A DNA stretch of 64,000 bases from Rutstroemia sp. NJR-2017a BVV2 (lineage: Eukaryota > Ascomycota > Leotiomycetes > Helotiales > Rutstroemiaceae): positions 372,001 to 436,000 of the forward strand of contig NJPS01000006.1 in assembly GCA_002946415.1 (NCBI GenBank), given 5' to 3'. Shown in pieces: positions 35,501-49,090 of this stretch. Position numbers and translations under genes: made by a program. The number at the start of each line of letters is the position of its first letter. The first letter of the stretch is position 1. Under the pieces are notes generated by a model. The model saw nothing but the letters and a program-made list of their open reading frames with translations. It was not told the origin of the DNA and did no database searches.

Positions 35501-35618
35501 CTGTTTTCTTACCATTCTCCCCGCTATTGAGCATGCCACTCGACTCAACAGTGATAGATGACGTCGCCTCAGGCATGGTAAGCGGCTGCTGCTGATGTAT
35601 TGTTGATTCGTCCAGCAT
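32534..35618 (-). CDS. C2H2 zinc-finger transcription factor with fungal-specific TF domain
   Basis: Three exons (35618-35513, 35406-32975, 32896-32534) with introns of 106 and 78 nt give 966 residues. Two adjacent C2H2 fingers lie at about 62-112 (CGTCQRCF...HLKRHERSH and CPECSRCF...LLRHQQKLH), the arrangement of Adr1/Msn2-like regulators. A 400-residue Asn/Ser/Pro/Met-rich region follows, the likely activation region. From about 530, [17 protein letters not shown] marks the Fungal_trans domain (PF04082 type). The last exon supplies [16 protein letters not shown]...[12 protein letters not shown] and stops at DPLDIGS. It acts in the nucleus; targets cannot be told. Related proteins I recall continue further after this segment, so this end may be short. 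Its 5' flank is the second gene-free stretch. Confidence 0.88.
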
Positions 35619-36224
35619 TGTCGAAGAGGGCGTAGATAGAATATATGAACAAACTTCCTACGAAAGTGTTTGCATGCTATAAGTCGCTCAGCATTCCATT
35701 CGTTCGCAATTTAGGTATGGATGTTCGTGGCAAAGGTATAAAGAAAAGATATTCGTCTTACAGGCTTTCCAATGGCCCAAAAATGGCGGGTCCCTCGTAC
35801 TGGGAGTTGCAGCTCCTGCTGCAGGAATGAATCCACTCAGGCCTTTTTCCGCTGCTGCAACCTTCGGCCGTCGTTGAACCTTTAACCGACCCGATACCTA
35901 AACTTCTCGTTTCTGCAGACCAGTAATTGAGGGTGTATTAAATTATTATTTCCTTTCGATCTGCGTCTGCAGAGCGCCCGGGCATGTATCTCTTGTAGCA
36001 GAAAAACGGAAAAAGAACCAGGTGTTTGTGAGCCTGATGGGTACCAAGTTAAGATGGCAGAACGAATGGGTATGGGTATAGGTACGGCTGCGGAAGGTAC
36101 AACGACAAGTGAGAAGTGGGTAAGAGAGCAAGTGTCGTCCGGGTGGCTGTGAAACGCACGAGTGTCTTTCGAGCCTTGGTTGTTTGACGGGCTTGGTGGA
36201 AAGGGAAAGGCTCTTTGCAGTTTT

Positions 36225-36260
36225 GGTATGGATGGTATGGATGGTATGGATAGTATGGAT
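36225..36260. repeat. 9-bp tandem repeat, four copies
   Basis: ggtatggat three times, then agtatggat, about 600 bp upstream of the transcription-factor start. Confidence 0.85.
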
Positions 36261-39200
36261 GGCCTGGAGGTATGGTAGCTAGCCGTTTCCCGGAAACATA
36301 TACAAAGCTGCAGTTGTAAACTTGTAGTACTGTAGGTAGTAACTATAGTGGCAGTAGTCGCAGGATGTAGTCGTAGTAGTCGTGCCTCCGTGGGCCGAGA
36401 TGGATGGATGAAAAAGGTCTTTGCGCCAATATCTCCACAAGGGGAAGGATAAGGGTGGGAACTGGGGAGGGTGACCTGCTTACGGACCAATCATTAGATT
36501 AGCTGCTCATGCACCTGAAAAGCATCCAGGGTGGTCATTGGCCGTGGAGAAGCATCCTTACCTGGGAGCACTCTGCGACGATGTCTGTGGATAGAAGCTG
36601 TCTGTGAGTGGAGACGAGCCGGCCGGGGGTGGGAGGGTAGCTCTTTTTAGTCCTTACACTCTGTACACCTTTTGCCAGCTCGGGCCTAGGCGAATCTCTT
36701 GGGCAAGAATAACAGGATGCTCCTCGAGACCGTTGTGTAGAAGAACTTTAATCTGCCAGATGGTACCTAGTCCAGCAGCCGGAAGAGGGAAGAGCAATGG
36801 CTAGGTGTTAGGCGTTTAGGAGGTGAGGTGTAGTGTGTGTTCGTAGTGTAGTGTACCAAGTAGCGGTTGTGACAAAGAAGACGATCAAGAAGGGTGCGGT
36901 GTGTTGCCGTCTGGCTGCCGTTTGGTTGAATGGGTCTGGTATCTGCAATCTGGGCGTCAGTCTTTTGGCAATTTCGCAGTACAGCGTAGATGGTGTAGTC
37001 GACGGAGGTTTGATTAGATAAATTTGAATAATCTCGACCGTTGCCGTTGGGGTACCAAGGCCGTATTCCCAGACTAGTAATAGCAGGTCTGGTTGGGTAT
37101 CTTGTCCTAGGTAGGTTATATTTCCATATGTCTCCAGCTAAGTGAAGAAGTGGAAGGGATGTCCCCGAAGTAAAGTCCACTCCACGACAAGCGAGCGATT
37201 AATCAAAAGAACAGTGACCAAAATGTGCAGTTGCAGTTAGTTGCAGTCAGGTAAGTGTAAGTATTTCCTCGTAAGAAAGGTACTTTGTACGGCTACAGGA
37301 GGGTCTGTACGGCAGCTAGTCCATCAAAAGTTCCCAACCCTGAGCCTACAAAAAGTATCGCGTATGAAGGTTTTGCACGAGACATTTCTTTCAACCCATT
37401 CACTGCCTACTGCCTGCTCCCTACCTGACCATGAGTGAATTGACTGGCTGGCGGGCGGCTGGCCGCAAAACTTGCCGCAGTTCGGACTTCGATGAAATGC
37501 ACCGCTGTCAGCATCGTCATCAGCGCATCACAAGCACAAAGAAAAACGGATTAAAAATCGGGAAGCTCATGAAAACGAATCCGGTAAGCCGAAGAGGAAT
37601 GGTGATGATGCTGCTAGCGATGCAAACGACAATGGCCCTTCCCTTCCTACGAAGTATGCACAATCTTCACATCTGGCGATGGTGCCGGGACATGCTTTTG
37701 TCCCGGGTATCGAGGTCGGCAGGATGAAGGATGAATATATCCGGGCAAAGTCATATTAATATCAACGCTGCTATTCATCTAAACCATGAAACATCACGAG
37801 TTTTCTCTCCACACAAATCTCGCATCTGCCATCTTGCTCGTTTCTTTTTACTAAAGTATGATCATCACCTCGCCCAAGCCCTTCCCACCCTTGTTGCCAC
37901 CGCCTCTTTCGGCTTTCGTTCTCTGTTGGTAAATAGTGCTCTTTTTTCTCCGGCCACAAGGCAAGCCAGCGCCCATGCCATTACATCGTTCTACAGGGCA
38001 TATTGTGCTGTTCCCACTGTATCGTGTCTTGGTACATGCCGTTGAAGCTTCGTACGCCGTACGAAGTACACATGGTTGGAATGCAGAGGTCGGCCTACAT
38101 ACAAGGACTGCGCGAGAGCGGGCATGCTGTGTCGTGGTACGTCGATGGTACGTAGATGGTAGGGTTATATTGCGTTTCGCATCGCATCAGTCGCAGCTGG
38201 TTGGTGTTTGAGAGGCCTCCAGAGCAGAGGCTCCATAATGTAAATAGCATCTAGACCGTGAAACTCGTCGACGGTATCCGCTTCCCCAGTCTGTATTTGG
38301 AATCCTCCACCTGGGGACGGTGAACAGGCGAAATAGAAACATGGAGAGTTTACAAATCCGCCCCCAGAAATACCGTCGACACCGACTCTGTTTGACTTTC
38401 TTTGACTTTCTTGGTGCTCCACCATCACCAATGCGCTCTTATCCGACGACGGCGCTGATCTCTTGGTTAAGTACTACCAATGCGAAGCTAAGTAGATTGG
38501 GAGATTAAAATCCCTCGTGTGAACGTGTGAGTAAGCAGGTATGTTAAATGCTTCATGTTATTTCTGTCCGTTGATTTGACATCAAGCGATCACAATAACT
38601 TATGCTACTGTAAGTTTAATGCTGTAGCATCCATCCATAACCCGTTTTCCGCTCTGCTTCCTTTGGCTCGACTCGCACGGCATACTCAGACAAGTACCCT
38701 TCGTATGACCTTGAGGCTGTCAAATGCTGCAAACGCTCGATCTGTACGTTCCATCCTGCCCCATCATCTCTGCTCCGTACATTAATCTCATTAATCTCAT
38801 TTCTCCAGACCCCGGACGGGTACATATCGAGTGTCCAGAGGGGCCATCGAACGATCCAAGCTCGTCGGACTACGATAAGAGACGAGGATATGTACGAGTA
38901 GTCTGACTTTGTCGATGCAGTTGCAGTACCTCGTACACACACAGCTGTCCAGGTGGCTGGAAAGGATTTGAGCACATTCCAACATGTCTAAGCACGGTTG
39001 GACATGCTCTTGTACCTTGCGGATGACGGAAATGTGCAAGTCAGATCAGTTCCATCGTCTTATTCGTTGTGCTATATGCGATTGACATTATGCTTTCCAT
39101 GCCTCTCGCCTGCCTCGGAACCGTCTTACAGAACGGCAGCAGGAGAAATGAGCTACCAGCCCCTACGGTACAACTCATCGTAAGAAGTTAAGACTTACGC

Positions 39201-41850
39201 CAATCCATTACCAACTCTCATATATCCGTCCTCACCTGACATCCGTCACACCTTCCTTGGGTCCAGAGCCGAATTCCTCCTCGGATGGTAGTCTGATTAG
39301 AAAATTGCTAGTAATTGAGCTGAATATGATCTTTACTGCCTATGTCATGCTATGCGATGCCATGCACTGCAACGCTCGGAGACGTTAGAGTATGTATGTA
39401 TGTGCGCCACAAAACAGGCGAAAAACCAGAGCGTCGTCTTAGGAGCTCTCGACGTGCCATATTGTTCTACCGGCCATGGTAATCTTACAATGGTAACCCA
39501 CGGGCCGCAATCAACATTAAAATTGGCAGTAACACACGTCGAGGATCTTCATTTGAAGACCCTGCTGCAAGAGTAGACGAGGTCGGTTCCAGACCCTTGT
39601 TTCCCCAGCTTTTCTTCAATTCCAATTTTCATGGCGAACGGGCGACATGTCAAAAAGCGAGAAGTATGTGTAGGTGCAGGTGCAAAAAGCCTCGCTCTCC
39701 CAAGTTTAGTGCCATCGTGGAGGTGGCATGTGGAACGAGCGCTACTGTAAGTAGCTTTTTATCCGATATCACGGTGCATATGATGTAGTGACTGCCGTTT
39801 ATCCCGACGAAGAGTTGACAAAGAGACACCAAGCTGGTACCTGGTACTCCAGTAAGTGCGCTCCCTTGTAATCTAAAAGATCTCTCAGCCTCGGCGAGCG
39901 GCATATCCCACAGGAAAGGTAGTGCCAAGTGACTTGGTCGGGAGCGGATTGAAGCAGTGAAGGTATCAAGCCGCTTGGGACAATGGGAAGACTACACAGA
40001 ATGGGAGCCATGTAAGTATACACGGAACAAAAGGTGATTCCACAAATGCATTCCTCCCCTTTCTTCCCATCCCGTCCTAACCACAGGAAGTGGGAGAATA
40101 GCAGAGGCCTTACGCTCAACAGAAAATGGCGTGGAGTGTGGAGTGTGGAGTGGCTTGATGCGTGCGACGCTCCATCTGTGCCTTTTCTTGCCTGCGGTCC
40201 TGACCTTGTAAGAATGGACAAATCAACGGCGTCTAGAACCAACTGTGCTGTATGGAAAGTGTAACCCGAGCTTCATCCGTCAACAAATCACAGCCAGCGA
40301 GCACTGCAGAAGCACCAGGTACTGATTGGCCGACTAATTGGACGACTATTGGGAGCCAGGGGCAAACGTCGCAACCTTGAAAAGCTTCTTGGGAAGTTGG
40401 GCGAGGATTCGAGTGCAGGTTAGCGATTTAGAGGTTAGAGGTTACCCCAGAATTTCTAGCTCATGAACGGCTGGGCTCCACAAATTTCCCAATGCAATGT
40501 TAGTCGCATAAACTTCCAGGACTTAGGAGCGCAGGAGTGCCTGCTGACTTCTCTTCCCACATGTCCTAGTACCAATGCGTGCGGGAAAGGTACTTTGTTG
40601 GTAATGAGTATTTGCAGAGGACAGAGGATGTTATTTCTATCTACCAGGGATATGCCTCCTGCCGGCAAGATCATCGGGATTAAATTAGAAAGCTTCTTGT
40701 ACGGAGGTCTTCTGTAGACTCTAGAAATAGCCAGTGGGTATGGGTAGCATCCATCCCCACCACACAGCCATGCCAGTACGATGTCCGTCCCACCCAACAC
40801 CCAACGTGCTTCGTATGGAAGTGCCATTCAAAGGAAAAGCCCTTTCCCGGAGTGGAGATCGCCCAGTCCAAGATGCTGCAGCTAGTACGAGATGAAAGGA
40901 CCAGATGCTACTCGTTGATGTCAGACGCCAATCTCCCACGGCCTCCCACGGCCTTTGGTACCTAGAACGGTCAACTCGCATCCTTTTGCCGACCTACATT
41001 ACTCGCTGCACATCAAGCACCCCCATGGAAAACTTATCGACTTTCACAATGGCACTGCATCATCGCAACACCAAACTGTCTCATTCGCCCGGAATATATT
41101 CAACGCAATGGAAAAGTGGAAAGCCTGGCCCTATGTCGGAGCTGTGGAAGGGCGTCCGGTGCATCCATCTGCTTAGTGAGTACGGGTATGGTCCCTTTCT
41201 CTTCCGCAGCACGACCGAAACATGAATGAAGAAGATCGCATATTCTCGGCAGGGTCTCCTGTCGAGAAAACGGTATGCATTCTGCACACATACTTTCCGT
41301 GTGCAGAGAACTGCTCGGACAATTAATTGACTACCTACTGAGCGGTGCCTTAGCAACGGTAGTTGAACATCGAGAAATTCTGCCTGGCCAAGCGCAGGCT
41401 TCGTACGGTAGGTTACAAGCACAGGCAAAGCCTTCCACTTATGGAATCAACGTGCCGATCTTCATGAGATCTTCCTCTCAGATGGCAAAACAGATGGCAA
41501 AACAGATGCAACCAATTGACAAATCCCCAATGCCAAGCGCCGTTCTACCACAAAAAGAAGCTGCAAAGAAGTCGTTCAGAAGATGGTGTACATAGTTGCA
41601 ACAGCCCACCATGTCGTCATACAACGTTTACCATCAAACGCCACAGTCTGGCACATACACACTTATACACATGTTCTACGACGTACACAAACAAACCTCT
41701 CGATGATCGTCGCTTTCGCCAATGCAGGAAGCAGAACCCAATGCACGACCGCGCGCATCAATTCCATTCATGCCGGTGATGCGATGCACACTACGGAAGT
41801 TCGGACCCGTCGAGTCCCGACTCAAATCAAGATTGGACGTAGGGACTTGC

Positions 41851-41886
41851 GCAAGTGCAAGCGCAAGTGCAAGTGCAAGTGCAAGT
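41851..41886. repeat. Hexamer microsatellite (GCAAGT)n
   Basis: Six units of gcaagt with one gcaagc variant, in the second gene-free stretch. Confidence 0.85.
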
Positions 41887-44800
41887 GCACGCATTTTAAC
41901 CTTCACAGTAGTCCCAAGTGCCTGCTCTACGACAAAGTCACACATGGCCTAAGGATTTCAGGGTCTTACATCGCGTCTATCCAGTTCGGATTGTCAATGC
42001 GTGCGTGCGTCCCTCTATGAGCAGAACATCGTCATATTTTGTACGTCCAAGATGATCAAGGTGGCTGGAACAGCCGGTGACGAGTTCTTGCTCGGGACCT
42101 TTTGCATGGTATCCCACCAAGACACGAATCTAGAGCTGGTATCTGTGTTTTCTTGATTGACGAATGATATGGAATTGCTGGTGAGTACCACCGTCTTTAC
42201 CATGAATGCAAAAACGCCTAGGAAAAGACACAAGTGTGGTCATCATGGTGATGGCTTCCATCTACAACAAATTGCCCTTATTGAATCATGAAAAAATGGA
42301 AATGACGAGAAGGACGAAATGATTCCACATTGGACCGGGTAAGGAAAATTAACATTCTTTCTTCAGTATCCCTGTCAATCTCTAACCTACATACAGGTCT
42401 ATTTTCTTCAGTTTCAAATGCATATTGTCGCCATTCCTTCACGAGATAGAATTCCAGTTGTAAGTTGCATAGGGGGGAGACATGTATTGTATCACTCGCT
42501 CAAGCTACACCTAACATCCTTAATCTGTTCAATCCTAAGATTGGTGGTTTATAACTTCCCGTTCCCTTCACCTTCGACACTAATGCGCTGTACATAAATC
42601 GGGCACATTCGATGAGAAACGGAGCAGCTCACCGAATCCGACTGAAGTACTTTGCTATCCCTTGAAATGATGAGACACAACTCCTTCCAAAAGGTGCCCA
42701 GCGCTACTCTTTCGACCCTCTATCGATGATCCCGAGTGGTCGACCTGCTTGCAATAAGAGACTATCTGTGGCTACCGACAGATGCAGCTGGAAACCTTGC
42801 TGGTCGAGGTATCATGCCGACCTAGACTTTACAGGATGTCTCAGTAGAATACATTCATGCGGTTAGCCACTTATCGCTGACGAACAACACACACATCTTT
42901 CACATGTATAGTTTTTTTTGCAGCAATCATTATCACATGTCAGCTGTTTAAGTCATATTTGTTTGATATCTAGTTTCCTTCGTTTTGCTGCAAGATGTTT
43001 GGATGCGTGTATAGATTCGACGTACAGGAGGAGGAATCGTTCCGAAAGTGAATGAAAGTTACCATCTACCAGAGCGGGCAGATCGCTTGTCCATTTCAAA
43101 AGAGGTCCCTAACTATGATTATGTTTACTCCACATGTGTATGATACGCCGCGAGTTTAGAGATTTATGGTTGCAAAAGCCTTGAGGGAAGTTGTGTAGTT
43201 CACAGATTACCCATAAGAGCAAACAATCATCATCAAGATCATTCTGTCTATACTTCTGTGTGCGTATGAAACCTCTATCTTCGCCAGAGCCTTATGTCAA
43301 GAAATATATGATCTGATCTATGCATTTCTGAGATACCTTTGCTCTTCACTTCCCATCGCTGCGCCTCCTTCTACTCACATGGCCACAGCACAGAAAGGGG
43401 TAAGCGAGTTTGTTCAACAGAAGTGAATTCCAGATTTGTGAATCACACATCAACCGTCTTTATGAAAGAGCCCATTATTGCTTTTTTCACCACAGTTCGC
43501 TGCATTATTTCCCTATCAATCAATTCCGTGAAGAAGTATTACCGACATCGGCAGTGCTGGTGTGGACTCGAGATCTGTGAATCACACAGGAACTTCCAGC
43601 TTCAAAGAGATAATATTTCGCAACTGGCCAGTTTCTCTCTCGTCCTTGGTAAAACTATAAAACAATTACTTCAGCTCGTACAGTCATCTAGACTCTATCA
43701 ATAAGTCAACAATCTCTTTTCTCTTCTTTTCAGACGTGAAGTTTCCTTACATTTTAGTACCGACTGCTTGCGGTTCAGGGTCGCTACTGCAACGTCCACA
43801 ACCCAGATCCTCAGTTTGGGAGCTCGTGACCACGATACAAACTGAATATTGTCCTGTTCACTCTGCTTCACCGATATCAGGACTGGCAACTACCTTTCTG
43901 AAGAACCTGTGCATTCTATACTCTCTTCCAATTTAATTCTCACATGATTCATCTCTTATCCGTAAACCTTTCTTTCTTTCTGCATCTCCAGTTACTCTAT
44001 TAAGACCCGCTCTAAGAGATTTTAACTTTACACAATTCATCCGTTGGCTTCTTCAGTCGAAAGTCTGCCACCAATAGAGAAAATTTCATCGGTAAAGGCT
44101 TATCCAGTCTATAAGAATCTCTCTCCTCTACTTGAACACGTTAAAGTCGCCGGCTTCCTCACACCGCGTCCGCCTTGAAACTTCGCATCTTCGCTTCGTA
44201 TCCGGGAAGTCACTGCTGTCTCTTAAGTCCTAGCTGTGCTTGTTTTCGGGTAGTCTAGAGCAGCGTCGCAGTCACCCGGATTGGAGCATCCAACTTCCGT
44301 ACACTGTGGTTCCTCAATGGCTGGTAATACACTTGGCCTTAAGTATCTCACATTTCTTAACCACAAATAGGAAATACCGCTCGGAGTATCTATCATTAAC
44401 ACTCAAACCTGACCTTACCGCTATCTTCTTTCAAATTCGAAATCCGAGTACTTTGAAAAAACACCAACAACCCACTTGGTAAGTACTTACCCAACATCCA
44501 CCCGCGATAATCGCAGAGATACCCTATCCTCTCTACTCATGAACCGTTCATGAACAAAAAAAGAAGGCTCACATCCTTCCCCTCCATAAGTTCGCACTCA
44601 ACATACCTATACCGTAGAATTACTAACACCACACTTTTCCTCATCCTCTAGTGCCCAACTACCCGCAAGTCCGCAACCTAAGAGCACTTTACCAGTTCAA
44701 CCGACAACCGTCTCTCACACAATTTTTTTTTAAATATTTTTCTTTTCGTTCCTGGATAATAAATTATTCTTCTTCTCCCAGGGATCACATTTCTTCTTTC

Positions 44801-45405
44801 GCAAAATCGCCCAAGAACAAAATCTCATCATCGAATATCAGATAATAGGAAAGGGGGTCTGCTCGGTTATTTGACACGAGAAGTAGAGCAGAGTGGAAAC
44901 GTAACGTGCTTTCGTTCTTTCTATATATCAATATTGAGGAACTGTTAAAGAGTTTGGTATGATAGAGTTCTCGATCTGTTCGCTCCTTCTTTCAGTATTT
45001 TGCCTTTTTTGCCAACCACTCTAAATCCATTCCATTCGATTTCCAACCGCTTCTGCGTTTTCTTCTTAACCTAACCTCTGCCATGTGCGGATTTTATCAA
45101 TTTTGGTTCAGTTGAATTAAGTATGGACCGGACTGACTGACTTAGTATAGATATTTTTTCTTTCTTCCATTTCCATTTCTATTTCCTTCTCTTTCTAGAC
45201 AGCGGAAGCACAGCAGCGACAACGGAACGGCGACTTTGACTCGGTTGGATCGATTCTATATAGCTTTTGACATCCATTACCTCGTGCGTTTCGATTCGGA
45301 TTTGATTATACACATATTTTTTTTCAGTATATATTTTCATGCAACAGCGCCACCGCCGTCGATCGATCACGGAACCAACCAACCAGCGAACTAAACAAAT
45401 CGATC

Positions 45406-47266
45406 ATGTCGGAGTTCTCTGAAATCTTTTCACCACAAACACCCACAGCATCCTCCTCCACCTCGACTACCACCACCACCACCACTACTCCCGACACAAC
45501 CAGCATTAACACCACCCCCAACTCCCCTTCCTCCCCTTCTTCCCTTCGCCCCCCTCCCCAAGCCCCCTTATCCTCCCCCCTCCCCCCACCCCGCCGCTCC
45601 CCGCGCACCCTCCTCCGCTACACCTCCTCCATCACGCTCCCGCCCCTCACCCCCTCTGGCGTCGCGCTCGTGTGCGCGCTCGCGCAAACCAGCGGCTGGT
45701 CCGCGCACCGCATCGCGCTGAGCATACACCAAATCCTCGACGTGCAAATCTCGGCGACGGACGTGTGGCGCGTGCATGGGCTGTGGCGGCGGGCGCACGG
45801 CGATGGGATGGCGAAAGATTTGGTCGCGGTGGGGGATTGTGTGTTGAGGAGTTTTGGGTTGGGGGGGAGGGAACTCAGAGGGGGAAGAGGGAGACCGCTT
45901 TGTGAGACGGAGGGGCTGGTATGTGATGTGATTTCTTTTTGTTTGTTTGGTTTGTGAGGGGGAGGAGGAGGAGATGGAATTGGTTGAGATGAAATATGCT
46001 GATTTGAGTCGTTGATAGGTTGAGGTGCCGTTTACTAAGGTTTGGCGTCCGAATGTGTGTACATACCCCTCCTCTCCGGTGCAGAAATAACAGGCCGACA
46101 AGAATACCCAAAAGGCATTTGGATAGAAATGTCTTAGAGTCTTTAGGATATTCGTTTACCAACAACAAACAGCTTCAAGATCAGCCTGTTATTTCTGCCC
46201 CGAAGAGCCCCCTCTCTTTCCCTCCCCCTTCACAAAACCAACATCCAAACTAACCCCCCCACCCCCACAGATATCCGACAACCTCCTCCTCCCCGGCTAT
46301 ACCCCCCAACTCCGCGAAACCTCCAAATTCTTCCTCCTCCACAGCCCCACCCCGCACCTCGCGCACCTCACCCCCGCCGAACTCCCCCTCCTCGACTACT
46401 TCCCCGCCCCCTTCCGCACCCTCATAACCAGCACCCTCGCATCTTGGACTTACGACATGCGCCAACACCTCCGCTCCCTCCCCCCCTCGCACCACTACCG
46501 CGCCATCGACACCCCGGTGCACGTCGCGCTCATCATGCAGCACCTGGAGGCCTACAAGCTGCGCTACGAAGCCCTGTACAACGCGATGGAGGTCTGCGAG
46601 CACAGCGTCTCGGCCGATGCTGTCGCCATCCACAGTCCGGGGTATGGGGTCAAGGTGCTCTTGGGGTTGTTGATGGCTGATCGGCTGAATGTGCTGGATA
46701 TGAAGCGACGCGCTGCGCGCGAGTATGTGGGGTTTTTGGAGCTGAGGTCTGGGGAGCCGGACCGCGGGCAGGGGGAGGTGAGGTGTAGTGTTTGTTTGGA
46801 GGAGATGATGACGGGGGGAGAGGGAGAAGGAGAAGGCGAAGGAGAGGTGCCGTTGAGGATGGTGGTGTGCTGTGGGCAGATTCTGGGGGCGGGGTGTTTG
46901 CGGCAGTGGGTGAATACGTTGACGAAGGGGGGCAAGGAGCCGACGTGTCCGTTATGTAGGTACAAGTTTCTGGAGGGGTTTGTGGATAGATTGTTTGAGG
47001 GGTATGAGGAAGAAAGAGTGACGGAGCCGGAGTTTGAGGAGGAGGAGGTGGATGCGGATTTTGACGAAGATGGGGAGGAGGACGGGGATGGAGATGGGGA
47101 TGAGCAATTGGTTAGGCCGAATGAATATTCGGAGCGGAGAATAACTCAGATGACTCAGATGGTATTCGATACGCAAATGCGTCTTGGTGTTGATAGTATA
47201 GAGCTCAGAGCACCAGTGCAGCAGCGGGTCGAGGACAGAGAGGATGATTTCAGGATGGAGGGTTAG
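45406..47266 (+). CDS. RING-type zinc-finger protein (probable E3 ligase)
   Basis: Exon 1 (45406-45918, 171 codons) and exon 2 (46271-47266) join in phase across a 352-nt intron (GTATGT...CACAG), giving 502 residues. The first 60 residues are Ser/Thr/Pro-rich. Residues about 70-330 look folded and helical but match nothing I recognise. The RING lies at about 343-400: CSVC, a Gly-Glu run, then CCGQILGAGCLRQW and CPLCR. The usual CGH reads CGQ and the next ligand position is Gly, as in the fungal CGHxxGxxCL variant, so only six of eight standard ligands are obvious. The acidic tail has a Glu/Asp run at about 420-440. A substrate cannot be inferred. Codon choice in exon 1 and early exon 2 is very GC-rich. 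Confidence 0.8.
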
Positions 47267-48374
47267 ATATATATATTTGTTGGAGGACTGAGAGTAGGAG
47301 TTGTGTTCCCGTTTTGGACAATATCGAGGGTGTTTTGTCTCTTGCAGCGGGCGTTTATGTACCTCGAATACTTTCTTCGCAACGTGAACATTGCTTGTTG
47401 GATTATATCGGCTAGATATGGCGGATATTCGTGAGGTTGCGTGGAAGAAGAATTTGTTGTTTCTATCGGGCGTTGGATCAGTGTGCGTAGAATACCTCTT
47501 TGCATGGTGTTCAACGGTTAGATTAGTATATAACAAGCCAATTCGTGGCATGGCCTCTTGGTGCTGAAAAGATATTCGGATAATGACCACATGATAACAT
47601 CTTAAAGCCTCCGGGATGTATGGGTAGAAATAATAACCCGAGGTATTTTGACAATTGAAATGATATAATATCTTATGGCTTCCAGGATGTGCGTGCGTAT
47701 AACACTAGAAATCAGGTTCAAGATTTTGTCCCCAAGTCGGCTGTTTTTTTCAAGCCGAAGAGACAAGGTAGAAGTCGTTCCATTGTCATGAAATGTGACC
47801 AGAATGTAAATTCAAGTCCCGGGCAGAACTCTCCAAAGGTTCAGCTTCATGGCCTCCCTGGGGTGTTGATAGTAGTAATAGGGTAGACTAGGCCTCATCA
47901 TTCGGACCATTTCCATCCCAGCCACTTGACCACGGAATTCAACAGCCCCAGCAAATCAATCACATCACTTGCACACACATCCTATATCAATCCAAGGAAA
48001 ATGAGCTGATATTCCGAGAAAGCTACTTCCTAGCCGAAATCACCGAACATACTGTTCCGATGACCCTAGAAAAGCAAGTCCATCTCCGTCCCAGATCAAT
48101 GCAAGTCGAAAGGGTACTCTGACTTTGCGAACAATCCCCATCACAGAGCAATCCCTAGCATACACTCAATCGTGCCCACCGGTATCTCTCCCTTCATCTG
48201 GAAACTGTCCCCAAAAGCATTACAACCGCAAGTATCCTCTTCCAATGGTGTTATTTTTCGTGCACAACAAAGCCCAGAACTCCATGCCAAGGTTTATTTT
48301 CTCATTTCCCCCATCAGCACATCGATTTCGTATCGTATCGATCCGATGAGCTATTTTATCAAAATTCTGGTGAT
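47267..48374. other. Intergenic between convergent genes
   Basis: 1.1 kb between the ends of the RING gene and RPS29. Only short overlapping frames are present, and no gene was recognised. Confidence 0.55.
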
Positions 48375-48725
48375 TTAACGGTGCTAAAGATATTCTATCA
48401 GTTTCTGTATTGGGGATTGCTGGTTCGAGCGCAGCGTTGTCGTCGAACTGGTGGTGGTAGTTGGGCATACCTTGACAAATCCAATGTCCTGGGACTTTTC
48501 TCTAAAGCATTGTCTGCAGATGTTAAGACCATATTTGCGGATGAGACCGGCCTTGTGTGTGCAAACGCGACTATTAAGAAGAGCATTGTCAGAATTGAAG
48601 CTCTAATAATTATTCCTCCTTCGTCGGTGTTTAAATTGCTGGGGTATCTAGATCTTCACATACCATTCGCGGGCACCCTTTCCGTAGGTACGGGGTCTGG
48701 AGAAGTAGACGGATTCGTGAGACAT
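48375..48725 (-). CDS. RPS29: Small-subunit ribosomal protein uS14 (Rps29)
   Basis: Three coding exons (48725-48664, 48570-48471, 48383-48375) with introns of 93 and 87 nt encode 56 residues, the family's usual length. The product begins [17 protein letters not shown] and carries the four zinc-binding Cys as CRVC (21, 24) and CRQC (39, 42), with [11 protein letters not shown] between them. It ends DIGFVKHR. Both donors are GTATGT/GTATGC and both acceptors end TAG. The last coding exon is only nine bases, CAC CGT and the stop. The protein sits in the head of the 40S subunit. No single open frame covers it, so a simple ORF scan misses it. It is divergent from the small plus-strand gene 365 bp upstream. 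Confidence 0.95.
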
Positions 48726-49090
48726 GGTGTCTGGATTTGTCGAAGACTTGTTGTCGGCGGTTTTGACGTTGGCGGTTACGAATTCGTGGATTGTCGGTGT
48801 TGTCGTTGGAGGAGTCGAATTATTGAAGGGCTATCATGTAGACTTTAGCGAGAAAATCAAGCCCACAAATTAATTTTCAGGAAAACTAGATTGTAGCCTT
48901 GAAATTGAGGATTCAATATCGGTGTTAGTAAAATGAAAGGCTGAACAGAGCACAGACCATGAAGTGAATCTCAGCCTCGCAGCCTCATTCAGCGTATTTA
49001 CATCCAATGCATAGGAACGTGAACCGAAGTAAATAGAGATACTCCATTGGAATCACAGACAAGTTTAACATCTTGCAATAGCCAATAACA
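48726..49090. promoter_or_regulatory. Divergent promoter region, RPS29 and small unknown gene
   Basis: 365 bp separate the two start codons. No clear TATA element was recognised. A 5'-UTR intron in RPS29, common for ribosomal protein genes, cannot be excluded. Confidence 0.45.

Larger units (their letters stand above)
35619..45405. other. 9.8 kb stretch without a credible protein gene
   Basis: It lies between the divergent transcription factor and RING genes. Frames are all under 160 codons, lack motifs and overlap on both strands. Simple repeats occur at 36225-36260 and 41851-41886. Pyrimidine-rich, 5'-UTR-like sequence with possible splice signals fills 43600-45400 and may be a long leader of the RING gene. 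No tRNA was found. Long regulatory regions, leaders or non-coding RNAs are possible contents. Confidence 0.55.

Noticed and set aside
45568..46101. 177-codon minus-strand frame over the RING gene
   Set aside because: Arg/Pro-rich antisense shadow of a GC-rich exon; the plus strand carries the RING and consistent splicing.
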